From: Mycobacterium scrofulaceum | Lineage (GTDB): Bacteria > Actinomycetota > Actinomycetes > Mycobacteriales > Mycobacteriaceae | Reading direction: 5' to 3' | DNA: 64,000 bases | NCBI RefSeq assembly: GCF_001667885.1 | Contig: NZ_LZJW01000087.1 | Location: 1-64,000, forward strand | Shown here: positions 1 through 10,355 of the stretch, in pieces | Layout: every line of letters begins with the position of its first letter | Position numbering within the stretch: the stretch's first letter is position 1 | Position numbers and translations under genes: made by a program | The notes under the pieces: generated by a model | Told to the model about the DNA's origin: nothing | The model's database searches: none | Seen by the model: only the letters and a program-made list of their open reading frames with translations

Positions 1-163
1 GGGCCGATGCCGCGGCGGCGGCGGCGGTCATGGGCAACCCACGGGTGATCCGGGGCTGGTCGAGGGCCACACGTGGTCAGATGCTAGCGAACTCGTGCTC
101 ACCGTGCGCGCCGACGAACGCCTCGTCACCCGCCGTCCATGCGGCGGCAACCCGTTCGTCGCT
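1..163. other. no supported gene at window edge
   Basis: This stretch lies downstream of the minus-strand FGE stop codon. It contains a short CGG-repeat run near its left end. Open frames here continue antisense through the FGE gene and have no recognisable protein. I see no hairpin terminator or RNA gene, so I leave it unassigned. Confidence 0.5.
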
Positions 164-1078
164 TCAGCGTTGGGCGGCGTCGCCGCGACCGGGGTCCGTT
201 TGCTGCGCGACGCAGCGAAACCCGATGTGGGTGGTCGCGCTGTCCTGCGACTGGGGCGATCGGGCGGCCGGGCGATACCGGTGGCAGTACTCCGGCGCGC
301 ACAGGTGCGATCCGCCCTTCAGGGTCTGGCTGACACCGGGGTCCGCCGGCCCCGTCGGGGCGCAACAGGATTTGGGGGGTCCGCCGATCCGGTGGTGCGC
401 GGAGAACTCCGTCGCGGTCCATTCCCAGACGTTGCCGATCATGTCGAGCAGGCCGAATCCGTTGGGCGGAAAGGTGCCGACGGGCGACGTGCCCACCCAG
501 CCGAGGGCGCCGTCGTTGCGATACGGGAACCGGCCCTGCCAGGTGTTGGCCATTAGTCGACCGGAGGGGGTCGGCTCCTCCCCCCACGCGTACGTGTCGG
601 CACTTCCGCCACGGGCCGCGTACTCCCACTCGGCCTCGGTCGGCAGCCGCCGGCCGGCCCAGCGCGCGTAGGCGGCGGCGTCGGGGTAGGCCACCTGCAC
701 CACCGGGTGATCGGGCCGGTCCGCGATGTCGCTGTCCGGGCCGAACGGATGCCGCCAATTCGCGCCCGGCACCCATTCCCACCATTGCCGCCAGTCCCGC
801 AGGTCGACCGGGCCCGGCGTGGGGCGGAACACCATGGCACCGGGACACAGGTCGGCCGGGTTGGCGCCGGGGTACAGCGCCGGGTCGATCGGCTGCTCGG
901 CCACGGTCACATACCCTGTGGCCGAGACGAATTCGGCGAACTGCTCGTTGGTCACGGGGTGCCGCTCCACCGCGAACGCCGCGACGGTCACCGTGTGGAT
1001 GGGCGCCTCTTCGGGGTAGAAGCTGGTCGAGCCCATGCGAAACGATCCGCCGGGTAGGTCGACCAGCTCGGTGAGCAC
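164..1078 (-). CDS. formylglycine-generating enzyme (sulfatase-modifying factor)
   Basis: This is a 304-residue SUMF1/FGE-fold protein that oxidises the cysteine of a sulfatase CxPxR motif to formylglycine. N-terminal PGGSFRMGS and the later LPTEAEWEYAARGG and GNVWEWT segments are family hallmarks. The copper/redox cysteine pair is visible as C260 and C265 in CAPEYC. It corresponds to M. tuberculosis Rv0712 and sits in the same block as its probable substrate AtsA, though other genes now separate them. The GTG start at 1078 is chosen because PGGSF follows directly. A TACCCT box ends 6 nt upstream, so the message may be leaderless. The stop lies 163 bases from the window edge. Confidence 0.93.
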   Translation of the reverse strand: MLTELVDLPGGSFRMGSTSFYPEEAPIHTVTVAAFAVERHPVTNEQFAEFVSATGYVTVAEQPIDPALYPGANPADLCPGAMVFRPTPGPVDLRDWRQWWEWVPGANWRHPFGPDSDIADRPDHPVVQVAYPDAAAYARWAGRRLPTEAEWEYAARGGSADTYAWGEEPTPSGRLMANTWQGRFPYRNDGALGWVGTSPVGTFPPNGFGLLDMIGNVWEWTATEFSAHHRIGGPPKSCCAPTGPADPGVSQTLKGGSHLCAPEYCHRYRPAARSPQSQDSATTHIGFRCVAQQTDPGRGDAAQR

Positions 1079-1096
1079 CCTTTCAGGGTACGAGCC

Positions 1097-2053
1097 TCAG
1101 TCGGACTGGCGGTACCACGTGAGCATGTACAGCCCCATCGCCCCGACCAGCGCGAGCAGCACCCAGATCACCAGCGCCTGGTCGATCCACGCCCCGGGCG
1201 GCGGCGACCCGGGAAGGAAGTTGCGGATGGGTATGACCGCGAACAGCATCGCGGCGAACCACGTCACGAACGGCGGCACGAATTTGCGCCTGCCCAACGC
1301 GATCTGGATGGCCACCGCGAACGCCAACGCGGGCAGCGCGAAGAGGACCAGGCAGATGCCGAGATCGAAGATCAGCGGACCCTTGGCCCGGTGCAGCGTG
1401 ATGACCACGTTGTCCGGCCGGTCCGATTCCTGGCTGGCTTCGCCGACGCGCTGGACGCTCACGTCCCAGCCGTCCAACGCGCCCGCGACCTCGACCCGGG
1501 CCGGGATGTACTGCCGGGCGTCGCCCTGGCCGACGAGGACATCCGCCGAGAGGGTGTCGGTGCGGTAGGAGTCGAACGGCCAGTTGTTGGGGTCACCGTG
1601 CGCCTCGATCGTAGTGGCGACCTGCGCCGGCGACTTCCCCGCCGGGTATTGCAGGTCGCCCAGGTCGTTGGGCGGATCCATGCGGACGGCGGTGTCGGTC
1701 TTCAACACGTCCAGTCGTTTGTCGAACATCGAATCTTCGGGAATGACAAGCACTTTCACCGTCAGGCGATTGGCGATGGTGTCCAGCTTCTCGAGTCGGA
1801 CCAGCACCACCGTGTCGCTGGTTGCGTTCAGGTCCGGCGGTTTCAGAGCCTCCCCGGACCTGGCCAGCAGGTGGAAGCCGAACAGCGATAACACGTAGAG
1901 CACCACGAAGCCCAGCAGGGCGCCGATGCCGACGATCAGGCGCCGCTTGGGCTTCCGCTCCGGCGCCGCGGACGGCGCCGTCGCCGTGGCGGCGGGGGGT
2001 GGGGTTGCTGGCGCGACGGGCTGTTGCTGGGGCGGAGACGCGTGACTGGCCAT
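1097..2053 (-). CDS. DUF4436 membrane protein (copy 1)
   Basis: A 318-residue protein with a Pro/Ala-rich cytoplasmic N-terminus, one transmembrane helix near residues 40-60, a soluble beta-rich domain and three hydrophobic segments at the C-terminus. These features fit DUF4436, the family of Rv0713; function unknown. The second of two adjacent ATGs is chosen because AAGGAG then sits 4 nt upstream. An open frame extends 31 codons further upstream but lacks this support. It is closely related to the gene at 3568-4497: both contain VRLEKLDTIANRLTV-like and RNFLPGSPPPG segments. The stop is 18 nt from the FGE start, so the two may be co-transcribed. Confidence 0.82.
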   Translation of the reverse strand: MASHASPPQQQPVAPATPPPAATATAPSAAPERKPKRRLIVGIGALLGFVVLYVLSLFGFHLLARSGEALKPPDLNATSDTVVLVRLEKLDTIANRLTVKVLVIPEDSMFDKRLDVLKTDTAVRMDPPNDLGDLQYPAGKSPAQVATTIEAHGDPNNWPFDSYRTDTLSADVLVGQGDARQYIPARVEVAGALDGWDVSVQRVGEASQESDRPDNVVITLHRAKGPLIFDLGICLVLFALPALAFAVAIQIALGRRKFVPPFVTWFAAMLFAVIPIRNFLPGSPPPGAWIDQALVIWVLLALVGAMGLYMLTWYRQSD

Positions 2054-2271
2054 CATTCTCCTTGTTAGAGATTGATCGATGCACCGCCCTGAGGCGACAC
2101 GAGAGAGATCGTAGCGAACTTTGCACTTCCCGGTGACAAATCCCAATTATCGAGTGGATCAGCCGATTTATCCGCTCGGCCGGGCACGGGACCTTCGCGC
2201 CAGCGAATCCACCTCCAAGTGCTTCACCGGCACCGGCAGCGGCCGTGGGCAGTCACGGGCCGGGGTGGCCC

Positions 2272-2293
2272 GTTCACCTGATGTTTGTTTGCT
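2272..2293 (+). promoter_or_regulatory. possible PHO-box-like direct repeat upstream of pstS
   Basis: GTTCACC at 2272 and GTTTGTT at 2283 are offset by exactly 11 bases. That is the spacing of RegX3/PhoP-type PHO-box direct repeats, and the site lies 137 bases upstream of the pstS start. The second half matches only partly. I infer phosphate-responsive control; no clear -10 box was found between here and pstS. Confidence 0.28.
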
Positions 2294-2429
2294 TGGCGGG
2301 CGGGATCGCGGTAAGTCTCGACGTGTGTCGAAACGGGGCAAGTCGCCCCAGTGCTCGCCGTCGCCGCCGGGCGTCAGATGCGTCGTCGCCCGTTCGGGCC
2401 CGATCCGGAGTCCCCAGGAGCCAACCAAC

Positions 2430-3560
2430 GTGAAGCGCACCCCACCGGCGGCCGCCATCAGCCTGCTCGCTGCGGCGGCAGTGGCCGTCTCAGCATGCAG
2501 CGCCGACCCACACCCGACGTTGGCCTACGCCGCCGGCGCCAAGGTGGACTGCGGCGGCAAGCAAACCCTGACGGCCAGCGGCTCGACCGCACAGGCCAAC
2601 GCGATGACAAAGTTCGTCGCGGCCTACGGCAAGGTGTGCGCCGGGCAGACCCTCAACTACACGGCCAACGGGTCGGGCGCCGGGATCAGCGACTTCCTCG
2701 CCGGCAAAACGGATTTCGGCGGGTCGGACACGCCCCTGTCCGGAAACCAGTACGCGGCGGCCAAACAACGCTGCGGTGGCGCCGACGCCTGGAACCTGCC
2801 CGTCGTGTTCGGCCCGCTGGCCATCACGTACAACCTGGGCTCGGTCGACTCGCTGGTGCTCGACGCGTCGACGATCGCCAAGATCTTCGACGGCACCATC
2901 ACGCGCTGGGATGACCCGGCCCTCACGGCGCTCAACGCGTCCATGCCGGCCGAGGACATCCGCGTCATCTATCGCAGCGACGCGTCCGGGACCACCGACA
3001 ACTTCCAGTCCTACCTGCAGGCGGCGTCCGGCGGGGCCTGGAACAAGGGCACCGGCAAGGCCTTCAACGGCGGCGTCGGCACCGGCGCGCAGGGCAACAA
3101 CGGCACCGCGGCGCTGGTGAAATCCACCGAGGGCGCGATCAGCTACAACGAGCTGTCTTTCGCACTGCAGCAAGGGCTTTACGCCGCCGAGATCAAAACC
3201 CCGGCGAGCCGCAGGTCGTTGCGGCCGGTGCGCATCGGCACCGACACGGTCGGCAAGACCATCACCGGCGCCAAGATCATCGGCAGCGGCAACGACCTGG
3301 TGCTCGACATCTCGTCGTTCTACAACCCCGCCCAGCCCGACGTCTACCCGATCGTGCTGGCCACCTACGAGATCGTCTGCTCCAAATACCCCACCCTGGA
3401 CGTGGCCAAGGCGGTCAAGGCGTTCCTCCAGGCGGCGATCGGGCCCGGGCAGGTCGAGCTGGCGAAGAGCGGCTACATCCCGCTGTCGCCCGACTTCCAG
3501 TCCCGGGTCTCGAGCGCCGTCGACGCGATCAGCTCCGTCGACGCGCCGAATTCCGAGTGA
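2430..3560 (+). CDS. pstS: phosphate ABC transporter substrate-binding lipoprotein PstS
   Basis: A 376-residue lipoprotein that captures phosphate for the Pst ABC importer. The signal peptide ends in the lipobox AVSAC, with Cys about residue 23. The mature part shows the PBP2 phosphate-binding pattern: [31 protein letters not shown] and [15 protein letters not shown] at 2430 is chosen because KRT then precedes the hydrophobic core; the longer upstream frame is low complexity with no signal. No pstC, pstA or pstB lies nearby, so it must serve permease components encoded elsewhere. It lies on the opposite strand between two DUF4436 paralogues, and its stop is 7 nt from the convergent stop of the second. 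Closest remembered relative is PstS3-like, unverified. Confidence 0.92.
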   Translation: MKRTPPAAAISLLAAAAVAVSACSADPHPTLAYAAGAKVDCGGKQTLTASGSTAQANAMTKFVAAYGKVCAGQTLNYTANGSGAGISDFLAGKTDFGGSDTPLSGNQYAAAKQRCGGADAWNLPVVFGPLAITYNLGSVDSLVLDASTIAKIFDGTITRWDDPALTALNASMPAEDIRVIYRSDASGTTDNFQSYLQAASGGAWNKGTGKAFNGGVGTGAQGNNGTAALVKSTEGAISYNELSFALQQGLYAAEIKTPASRRSLRPVRIGTDTVGKTITGAKIIGSGNDLVLDISSFYNPAQPDVYPIVLATYEIVCSKYPTLDVAKAVKAFLQAAIGPGQVELAKSGYIPLSPDFQSRVSSAVDAISSVDAPNSE

Positions 3561-3567
3561 TCCGAGC

Positions 3568-4497
3568 CTAAGTCGGCTTCTTCCGCTCGCGGGATCGCCA
3601 CCAGGCGACGATGAACAGGGACATCGCGGTAACCAACCCGATCAGCACCCATAGCACGATGGCCTGGTCGATCCACGACCCCGGCGGTGGGGATCCGGGC
3701 AGGAAGTTGCGCAGCGGGACGACGGCGAACAGCAACGCCGCGAACCACGTTCCCAGCGGCGGCAAGAAGGTCGTCCGGCCCAACGCCATCGGGATCGCCA
3801 CCCACAGCGCCAGCACCGGCAACGCGATCAGGACCAGGCAGATGCCGACGTCGAAAATCAGCGGGCCCTTGGACCTCTCCAACGTGATGATCACGTTGTC
3901 CTGGACGTCGGGGTTGGCGTCTTCGGGGTCGTGGACGCGCGTCACCGTGGCGTCCCAGCCGTCCAGCTTTCCGGTGACTTCCACACGGGCGGGCACCTTT
4001 TCGCGGTTCTGACCGGTGCCGGTGAACACGTCGGCCGCGATGACTTCCGTCTTGTACGAGTCGAATGGCCAGTTACCGGGATCGCCGTGGGCGACCAGCC
4101 CGGTGCTGACTTGCGCGGGCGCCTTCCCCACCGGGTACTGCAAGTCGCCCAGATCGTTCTCCGGATAGAGCCGCACCGCCGCGTCGGTGGTCAGCACACC
4201 GAAGTTCTTGTCGTACAGCGAATCCTTCGGGTAGACAAGCACGTTCACCGTCAGCCGGTTCGCGACGGTGTCCAGCTTCTCGAGGTGCACCTGCACGATG
4301 CTGTCCTCGGCCTCGAGCTTGCTGAAATCCACCGGCGGCAGGGCTGGCGCCGATTTGGCCAGCAGATGCACGGCGATCAGCGACAGCACATAGATGACGA
4401 TGACGGCGACGACGATGCCGAAGGCGATCGCGATTTGCCGGCCCCTGGAGCCGGTCGGCGCTGGCGGTGCGGGCGGCGCCGGAGGCCCGGCGGTCAT
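3568..4497 (-). CDS. DUF4436 membrane protein (copy 2)
   Basis: A 309-residue paralogue of the protein at 1097-2053, alignable over nearly its whole length with the same topology: a short proline-rich N-terminus, one helix near residues 20-45, a soluble domain and three C-terminal hydrophobic segments including RNFLPGSPPPGSWID. The family has no established function. The ATG at 4497 has only a weak ribosome-binding site, and a TAGCAT box lies about 18 nt upstream. The gene is downstream of the LpqN-like gene on the same strand with a 43-nt gap. Two copies flanking an inverted pstS suggest a local duplication followed by insertion, or arrival of pstS with one copy. Confidence 0.82.
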   Translation of the reverse strand: MTAGPPAPPAPPAPTGSRGRQIAIAFGIVVAVIVIYVLSLIAVHLLAKSAPALPPVDFSKLEAEDSIVQVHLEKLDTVANRLTVNVLVYPKDSLYDKNFGVLTTDAAVRLYPENDLGDLQYPVGKAPAQVSTGLVAHGDPGNWPFDSYKTEVIAADVFTGTGQNREKVPARVEVTGKLDGWDATVTRVHDPEDANPDVQDNVIITLERSKGPLIFDVGICLVLIALPVLALWVAIPMALGRTTFLPPLGTWFAALLFAVVPLRNFLPGSPPPGSWIDQAIVLWVLIGLVTAMSLFIVAWWRSRERKKPT

Positions 4498-4540
4498 TGA
4501 GGCATCACGGGCCAGATGCTAGCAGGGCAAACGACAAGTT

Positions 4541-5227
4541 TCAGGGAATGATGACCGCGAATTGCTGCATCACGGTGGATTTGGCCGCGTCGAAGCCGGG
4601 CGCTTTGCCGGGCCCCTCCAGATGGACGACGACCAAATACGTCTGGGTGTTCGTCCAGACATGGGTGATCCGGTCGGCGATGTCGTTTGCACCGGCGCCG
4701 CCTCCGGTGCCGCTGAGCAGCTGGCTGCTGTAACCGCAGAACTGGGCGGCGGTGACGGTGACGTTGATTCCCGGCCTGGCCGTTCGCAAGTCGGTGGCGT
4801 AGCGCAGGAACGCCCCGCCGGGATCGAGGTCCGTGCGGGCGATGCTGACCCGCGCCGACATGCCGTCGGGGCCGGTCGCCGTCAATGCGACGTCACCGGT
4901 GCCCGGGGTCGTCGGCCAGCCGTCCGGCAGCGGGACCGTCAGCACCGGCGCCGCCGGATCCGCGACCGACGCCTTGGTCATCGACCCGGTGGCGGGCGGC
5001 GGTGGGAAACACACCAGCGCATTGGGCGGAATGTGGTCGGGCAGCGTGGTTTCGACGCCGGGCACCGGCGCGGCCGGGTCGGGCACCCGCGTCGTCGAGG
5101 TCGTGGCGACCGTCGACGATGAGCCCCCGCCCGTGGCCGTGCCGGCGGTGGTCTTCTCACAGCCCACCGCGAGAACCGCCAACGCCAACAGCGCCGCGAC
5201 TTCAGTCGCGCGAAAAGGCAAGCGCAA
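4541..5227 (-). CDS. LpqN/LpqT-family lipoprotein
   Basis: A roughly 228-residue predicted lipoprotein. Starting at TTG 5227 gives a 23-residue signal peptide ending LAVGC, followed by a Ser/Thr/Gly-rich linker and a globular domain. That domain ends with a VWTNTQTYLVVVHLEGP-like segment, as in mycobacterial LpqN and LpqT. A second TTG at 5221 is also possible. No ATG or GTG gives a sensible signal peptide; the open frame upstream is just the sulfatase gene read in another frame. The start overlaps the end of atsA by 26 nt, implying translational coupling. LpqN proteins are cell-envelope lipoproteins of poorly defined role. Confidence 0.75.
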   Translation of the reverse strand: MRLPFRATEVAALLALAVLAVGCEKTTAGTATGGGSSSTVATTSTTRVPDPAAPVPGVETTLPDHIPPNALVCFPPPPATGSMTKASVADPAAPVLTVPLPDGWPTTPGTGDVALTATGPDGMSARVSIARTDLDPGGAFLRYATDLRTARPGINVTVTAAQFCGYSSQLLSGTGGGAGANDIADRITHVWTNTQTYLVVVHLEGPGKAPGFDAAKSTVMQQFAVIIP

Positions 5228-7562
5228 TCTCGGTTTCCACGTCGACGTAGGGGCGGCCGGACAGGTCGACGGTGACCTGCGCGACGATGCCCCCGGTGAA
5301 CGAGAACGGGGCCTTGTAGCGGCTGCATACCGCTGAGCCGCCGTTGCGCCCGACGGTGATTCCCGCGCCCGCGAGCCCGAACGTTCCGGGATGGGTTTGC
5401 ACATCGGCCAGCGTGCCGACCACCTCGTCGTCGATGAACAACGTGACATCGCCGAGCGGCGTGTGGCTGTTGGCTACGGTGCCGGTCCGCGAATAACTCG
5501 CGCCGAGCAGGTGTTTGCCCAGCGGCACCGCGCCCGACGAGGACACCACCTGCTGGCGCTCACCCAGGAAGTTGTAGACGTAGTGCAGCCGCCCGTCCTG
5601 GATGAACAGCACGTGCCCGCCGTGCGCGCCGCCCTGCTTGAACAGCACGCCCTCCGCGCCGGTGGTATCGATGGTGACCTCGGCGACCAGCGAGAACGAC
5701 CGGCCCTGAATCTCGGCGGCGGCGCCGATGCCCACGTCCGCGCAGTCCGGATAGTAGACGTAGCTGGAGCGGTTGCCGCCGAGGTACGGGCGGGGCCGCG
5801 TCATCGTCTCGATGATGTTGAGGTCCGAGAGCGGCAGCCCGTTGTATTTGGCGGCCTCGGAGAACCACAGCGCCTTGAGTTCTTCCAATTTGTCCGGGTG
5901 CTCGGCGGCCAGGTCGTGGCACTGGCTGCGGTCGGCCTCGATGTGGAACAACTCCCAACGGTCGGCGTCGAAATGCGACCAGCCGGCCGGCGTCGCCGCG
6001 TGGACGGTGTTGGCGAACCAGCCACGATGCCAGATGCCACGGGTGCCGAGCATGGAGTAGAACTGGGTCTGCTTCCCGGTGTCGGCGGCCGGATCAGCAA
6101 GGGCCGCTTTGAAACTCACGCCGTCCAACGGCTTCTGCGCAATCCCCCTGACGGTTTCGGGCGGCGTCATGCCGAGCAGGTCGTAGACGGTCGGCGTGAC
6201 GTCACAGACGTTGACGTAGTGATCGCGAATTTCCCCATGTGCCGCAACACCATTGGGCCAGGAGATGATGGCCGTGTCGGCAATGCCGCCCTCGTGCGAG
6301 GCGTACCGCTTGTACAGCTTGTACGGGGTGTTGAAGGCCATCGCCCAGCCGATGGGGTAATGGTTGTAGGTCTCGGGTCCGCCCAAGTGGTCGAACAGCT
6401 TCATGCTTTCTTCGACGGTGTCGATGTAGCCGTTGAAGAACTTGCCCTCGTTCACCGACCCGTTGGGACCGCCCTCGCCGCTGGCGCCGTTGTCGGAGAT
6501 CACCACGATGATGGTGTTGTCGAGCTGACCGGATTCCTCCAAATAGTCCAGTATCCGGCCGATTTGGGCGTCGGTGTAGCTCAGGAAGCCGGCGAACACC
6601 TCCGCCATGCGGGCGAACAGCCTCTTCTCGTCGGGGTTCAGCGAGTCCCACGGCCGCACCGTGTCCTGCAGCGGCCACGGCTCCCCCTGCGGCCCGGTCA
6701 CGTCCGCATACGGGTTGACCGGCGACAGCTCGGTGTCGGGCGGCACGATGCCCATCGACTTCTGGTTCTCCAGCACGATCTCGCGGTACCGTTCGTAGCC
6801 CATGTCGAAGCGGCCGGCGTAGCGGTCCGCCCACTCGGAGAAGACGTGGTGCGGCGCGTGCCCGGCGCCCGGACACACATAGCTGAACCACGGCTTGTCC
6901 GGCGCGATCACCTTGGCATCGCGGATGAACTCGATGGTCTTGTCGGCCAGGTCCTTCGAGAGGTGGTAGCCGTCCTCCGGTGTGCCCGGCGGGTTGACCG
7001 GATGGTTGTCGTAGACCAGGTCGGGATACCACTGGTCGGTCTCGCCGCCCATGAATCCGTAGAACCGCTCGAAGCCGCGCGAGGTCGGCCAATGCCGTTT
7101 CGTCGACGCCAGATTGGACTCCTCGAGCGGCGTCAGGTGCCACTTGCCGACGCAGTACGTGTTGTAGCCGCGCTCGGCGAGCACCTCGGAGAGCAACGCG
7201 GTGTCGAACGGGATGCGGCCGTTGGCGTTGGGGAACGCGTCGGTGAATTCTTCGATGGTGGCCATGCCGACCGTGGTGGCGTTGCGGCCGGTGAGCAGCG
7301 ACGCGCGGGTCGGCGAGCACAGCGCGGTGGTGTGGAACTGCGACAGCCGGACGCCCCGCTCGGCGATGCGGGTCATCGCGGGCATCTCGACCAGGCCGCC
7401 GAAACAATCCCAGGTCGCGATGCCGGTGTCGTCCCAGACCAAGTACAGGATGTTGGGCGAGTTCTCGGGTGCCGTCGGCGCGGCGTACGGGCCCCAGTCC
7501 GGCTCGGAATCCCGGATATCCAGCTCGATCTTGCCCTCGAAGGTGCGGGAGTCAGGCGACAT
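5202..7562 (-). CDS. atsA: arylsulfatase AtsA
   Basis: A 786-residue type I sulfatase that hydrolyses sulfate esters, matching the length I recall for M. tuberculosis AtsA (Rv0711). Metal-binding aspartates appear in LVWDDTG (D44, D45). The catalytic motif CSPTR has Cys82 positioned for conversion to formylglycine, followed by ASLLTGRN. There is no signal peptide, so it is probably cytosolic. The ATG at 7562 gives the canonical N-terminus; the longer open frame adds 21 residues without support. A TACTCT box ends 6 nt upstream of ATG and the SD region is poor, which suggests a leaderless transcript. It follows the S10-operon terminator and is therefore its own unit. FGE at 164-1078 is the expected activating enzyme. 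Confidence 0.95.
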   Translation of the reverse strand: MSPDSRTFEGKIELDIRDSEPDWGPYAAPTAPENSPNILYLVWDDTGIATWDCFGGLVEMPAMTRIAERGVRLSQFHTTALCSPTRASLLTGRNATTVGMATIEEFTDAFPNANGRIPFDTALLSEVLAERGYNTYCVGKWHLTPLEESNLASTKRHWPTSRGFERFYGFMGGETDQWYPDLVYDNHPVNPPGTPEDGYHLSKDLADKTIEFIRDAKVIAPDKPWFSYVCPGAGHAPHHVFSEWADRYAGRFDMGYERYREIVLENQKSMGIVPPDTELSPVNPYADVTGPQGEPWPLQDTVRPWDSLNPDEKRLFARMAEVFAGFLSYTDAQIGRILDYLEESGQLDNTIIVVISDNGASGEGGPNGSVNEGKFFNGYIDTVEESMKLFDHLGGPETYNHYPIGWAMAFNTPYKLYKRYASHEGGIADTAIISWPNGVAAHGEIRDHYVNVCDVTPTVYDLLGMTPPETVRGIAQKPLDGVSFKAALADPAADTGKQTQFYSMLGTRGIWHRGWFANTVHAATPAGWSHFDADRWELFHIEADRSQCHDLAAEHPDKLEELKALWFSEAAKYNGLPLSDLNIIETMTRPRPYLGGNRSSYVYYPDCADVGIGAAAEIQGRSFSLVAEVTIDTTGAEGVLFKQGGAHGGHVLFIQDGRLHYVYNFLGERQQVVSSSGAVPLGKHLLGASYSRTGTVANSHTPLGDVTLFIDDEVVGTLADVQTHPGTFGLAGAGITVGRNGGSAVCSRYKAPFSFTGGIVAQVTVDLSGRPYVDVETEIALAFSRD

Positions 7563-7568
7563 GCGCCG

Positions 7569-7574
7569 AGAGTA
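7569..7574 (-). promoter_or_regulatory. -10 box of probable leaderless atsA mRNA
   Basis: Minus-strand TACTCT is followed by exactly 6 bases and then the atsA ATG. In mycobacteria this TANNNT-N6-RTG layout is typical of leaderless transcription. There is no convincing -35 hexamer. Confidence 0.45.
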
Positions 7575-7630
7575 ACGCGGCGGCGAAAATTCCGATCGCT
7601 TTTCGCCGACCGCCGCCCCCCGCAAAGCAA

Positions 7631-7660
7631 AACGCCCGGGACCACCGGGACCCGGGCGTT
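7631..7660 (-). terminator. intrinsic terminator of the S10 operon
   Basis: A perfect 10-bp inverted repeat (AACGCCCGGG / CCCGGGCGTT) with a 10-nt loop. On the minus strand it is followed by a T-containing tail. It lies 17 bases after the rpsQ stop and before the atsA promoter, so it separates ribosomal transcription from the sulfatase unit. Confidence 0.85.
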
Positions 7661-7677
7661 TCGATGTCGCTTCGCGG

Positions 7678-8022
7678 CTACTTGGCCTTCTCCAGGATTT
7701 CGACGAGCCGCCACCGTTTGGTGGCCGAGGTCGGGCGCGTCTCCATCAGCGAGACGCGGTCGCCGATGCCGGCGGTGCTGTTCTCGTCGTGCGCCTTCAC
7801 CTTCTTGGTGGTACGGATGATCTTTCCGTACAGCGGGTGACGCACGCGGTCTTCGAGCTCGACGACGATGGTCTTCTGCATCTTGTCACTCACCACGTAA
7901 CCGATGCGCACCTTGCGCCGGCCACGCACCTTGGGGTTGGCCGGAGTGTTCTTGGGGCCCTTCTCTTTCGAGCCGGCGTCCTTCGCGGCAGCCTTCGGCG
8001 CCGCCTTCTTCGCTTCTGCCAT
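7678..8022 (-). CDS. rpsQ: 30S ribosomal protein S17
   Basis: A 114-residue S17, a primary 16S rRNA-binding protein of the small subunit. The core with [38 protein letters not shown] and the C-terminal [13 protein letters not shown] is typical. An N-terminal Lys/Ala-rich extension of about 35 residues is usual for mycobacteria. ATG 8022 is preferred over the adjacent GTG at 8025 because AAGGA lies 6 nt upstream and the ATG shares one base with the rpmC TGA. It is the last gene of the S10 operon, ending just before a strong hairpin. Confidence 0.97.
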   Translation of the reverse strand: MAEAKKAAPKAAAKDAGSKEKGPKNTPANPKVRGRRKVRIGYVVSDKMQKTIVVELEDRVRHPLYGKIIRTTKKVKAHDENSTAGIGDRVSLMETRPTSATKRWRLVEILEKAK

Positions 8023-8255
8023 CACGATTCCTTACCGTCGGGCCCGGAAGCCAGGCCCAGTTCTCGTTCGCGCAACACCGTGTAGACGCGCGCGATCTCC
8101 TGACGCACCGTGCGCAGCCGGCGGTTGTTCGACAGCTGCCCGGTCGCCATCTGGAAGCGGAGGTTGAACAGCTCCTCCTTGGATTCGCGCAGACGCTCGG
8201 TCAGCTCCTCGTCGGTGAGCTCACGCAGTTCACCAGGCGAAATTCCCACTGCCAT
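8022..8255 (-). CDS. rpmC: 50S ribosomal protein L29
   Basis: A 77-residue L29, which sits near the polypeptide exit tunnel of the large subunit. Diagnostic segments are [33 protein letters not shown] and [15 protein letters not shown]. The ATG at 8255 starts MAVGIS and overlaps the rplP TGA by one base; the longer open frame upstream is just rplP in another frame. Its own stop overlaps the rpsQ start. These 1-base junctions imply translational coupling through the operon. Confidence 0.97.
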   Translation of the reverse strand: MAVGISPGELRELTDEELTERLRESKEELFNLRFQMATGQLSNNRRLRTVRQEIARVYTVLRERELGLASGPDGKES

Positions 8256-8671
8256 CAGAACTGATCCTCTCGAGTCACGATGCGTGCCTTGATCGGCAAC
8301 TTGTGGATTGCACGGGTGAGGGCCGCCCGGGCCACCTGCTCGTTGGGGTAGCTCAGCTCGAACAGCACGCGGCCCGGCTTGACGTTGACCACCCACCATT
8401 CCGGGGAGCCCTTACCCGAACCCATGCGGGTCTCGGCGGGCTTCTTGGTCAGCGGACGGTCCGGGAAGACGTTGATCCACACCTTGCCACCACGCTTGAT
8501 GTGGCGGTTGATGGCGATACGGGCGGACTCGATCTGCCGGTTGGTGACGTAGGCGTGCTCGAGCGCCTGAATGCCGTAGTCACCGAAGTTCACCGCCGTG
8601 CCGCCGCTGGCGATGCCGCGCTGGCGGGGGTGGTGCTGCTTACGGTGTTTAACCCTGCGGGGAATCAACAT
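8255..8671 (-). CDS. rplP: 50S ribosomal protein L16
   Basis: A 138-residue L16, of normal bacterial length, which helps form the A-site/peptidyl-transferase region. [15 protein letters not shown] at the start, GDYGIQALE, and the C-terminal [19 protein letters not shown] are family signatures. It starts 3 nt after rpsC and overlaps rpmC by one base. No irregularities are visible. Confidence 0.98.
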   Translation of the reverse strand: MLIPRRVKHRKQHHPRQRGIASGGTAVNFGDYGIQALEHAYVTNRQIESARIAINRHIKRGGKVWINVFPDRPLTKKPAETRMGSGKGSPEWWVVNVKPGRVLFELSYPNEQVARAALTRAIHKLPIKARIVTREDQF

Positions 8672-8674
8672 GAT

Positions 8675-10052
<1,378 letters not shown>

Positions 10053-10056
<4 letters not shown>

Positions 10057-10334
10057 CGCCGTTTGGCCTTCCGGTCGTCCTTGATGTGTCCCTTGAAGGT
10101 GCGCGTCGGCGCGAACTCACCAAGCTTGTGACCGACCATCGCCTCCGTGACGAACACCGGGACGTGCTTGCGCCCGTCGTGGACGGCGAAGGTGTGGCCG
10201 ATGAAGTCCGGGATGATCGTCGAACGCCGGGACCAGGTCTTGATGACCTGCTTGGTGTTCTTCTCGTTCTGCGCGTCCACCTTCTTGAGCAGGTGGTCGT
10301 CGACGAACGGGCCCTTCTTCAGGCTGCGTGGCAT
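10053..10334 (-). CDS. rpsS: 30S ribosomal protein S19
   Basis: A 93-residue S19 of the small-subunit head. [42 protein letters not shown] and [15 protein letters not shown] are textbook for the family. It starts 21 nt after rplB and overlaps rplV by 4 nt. No anomalies. Confidence 0.98.
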
Positions 10335-10355
10335 GGTTGGCTACTCCTCGAGTTC

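Noticed and set aside
5391-7820. 809-residue plus-strand open frame
   Set aside because: It is the antisense of atsA and rpsQ. Long antisense frames are expected at this GC content, and it shows no protein motifs, whereas atsA has a CSPTR motif and full-length homology.
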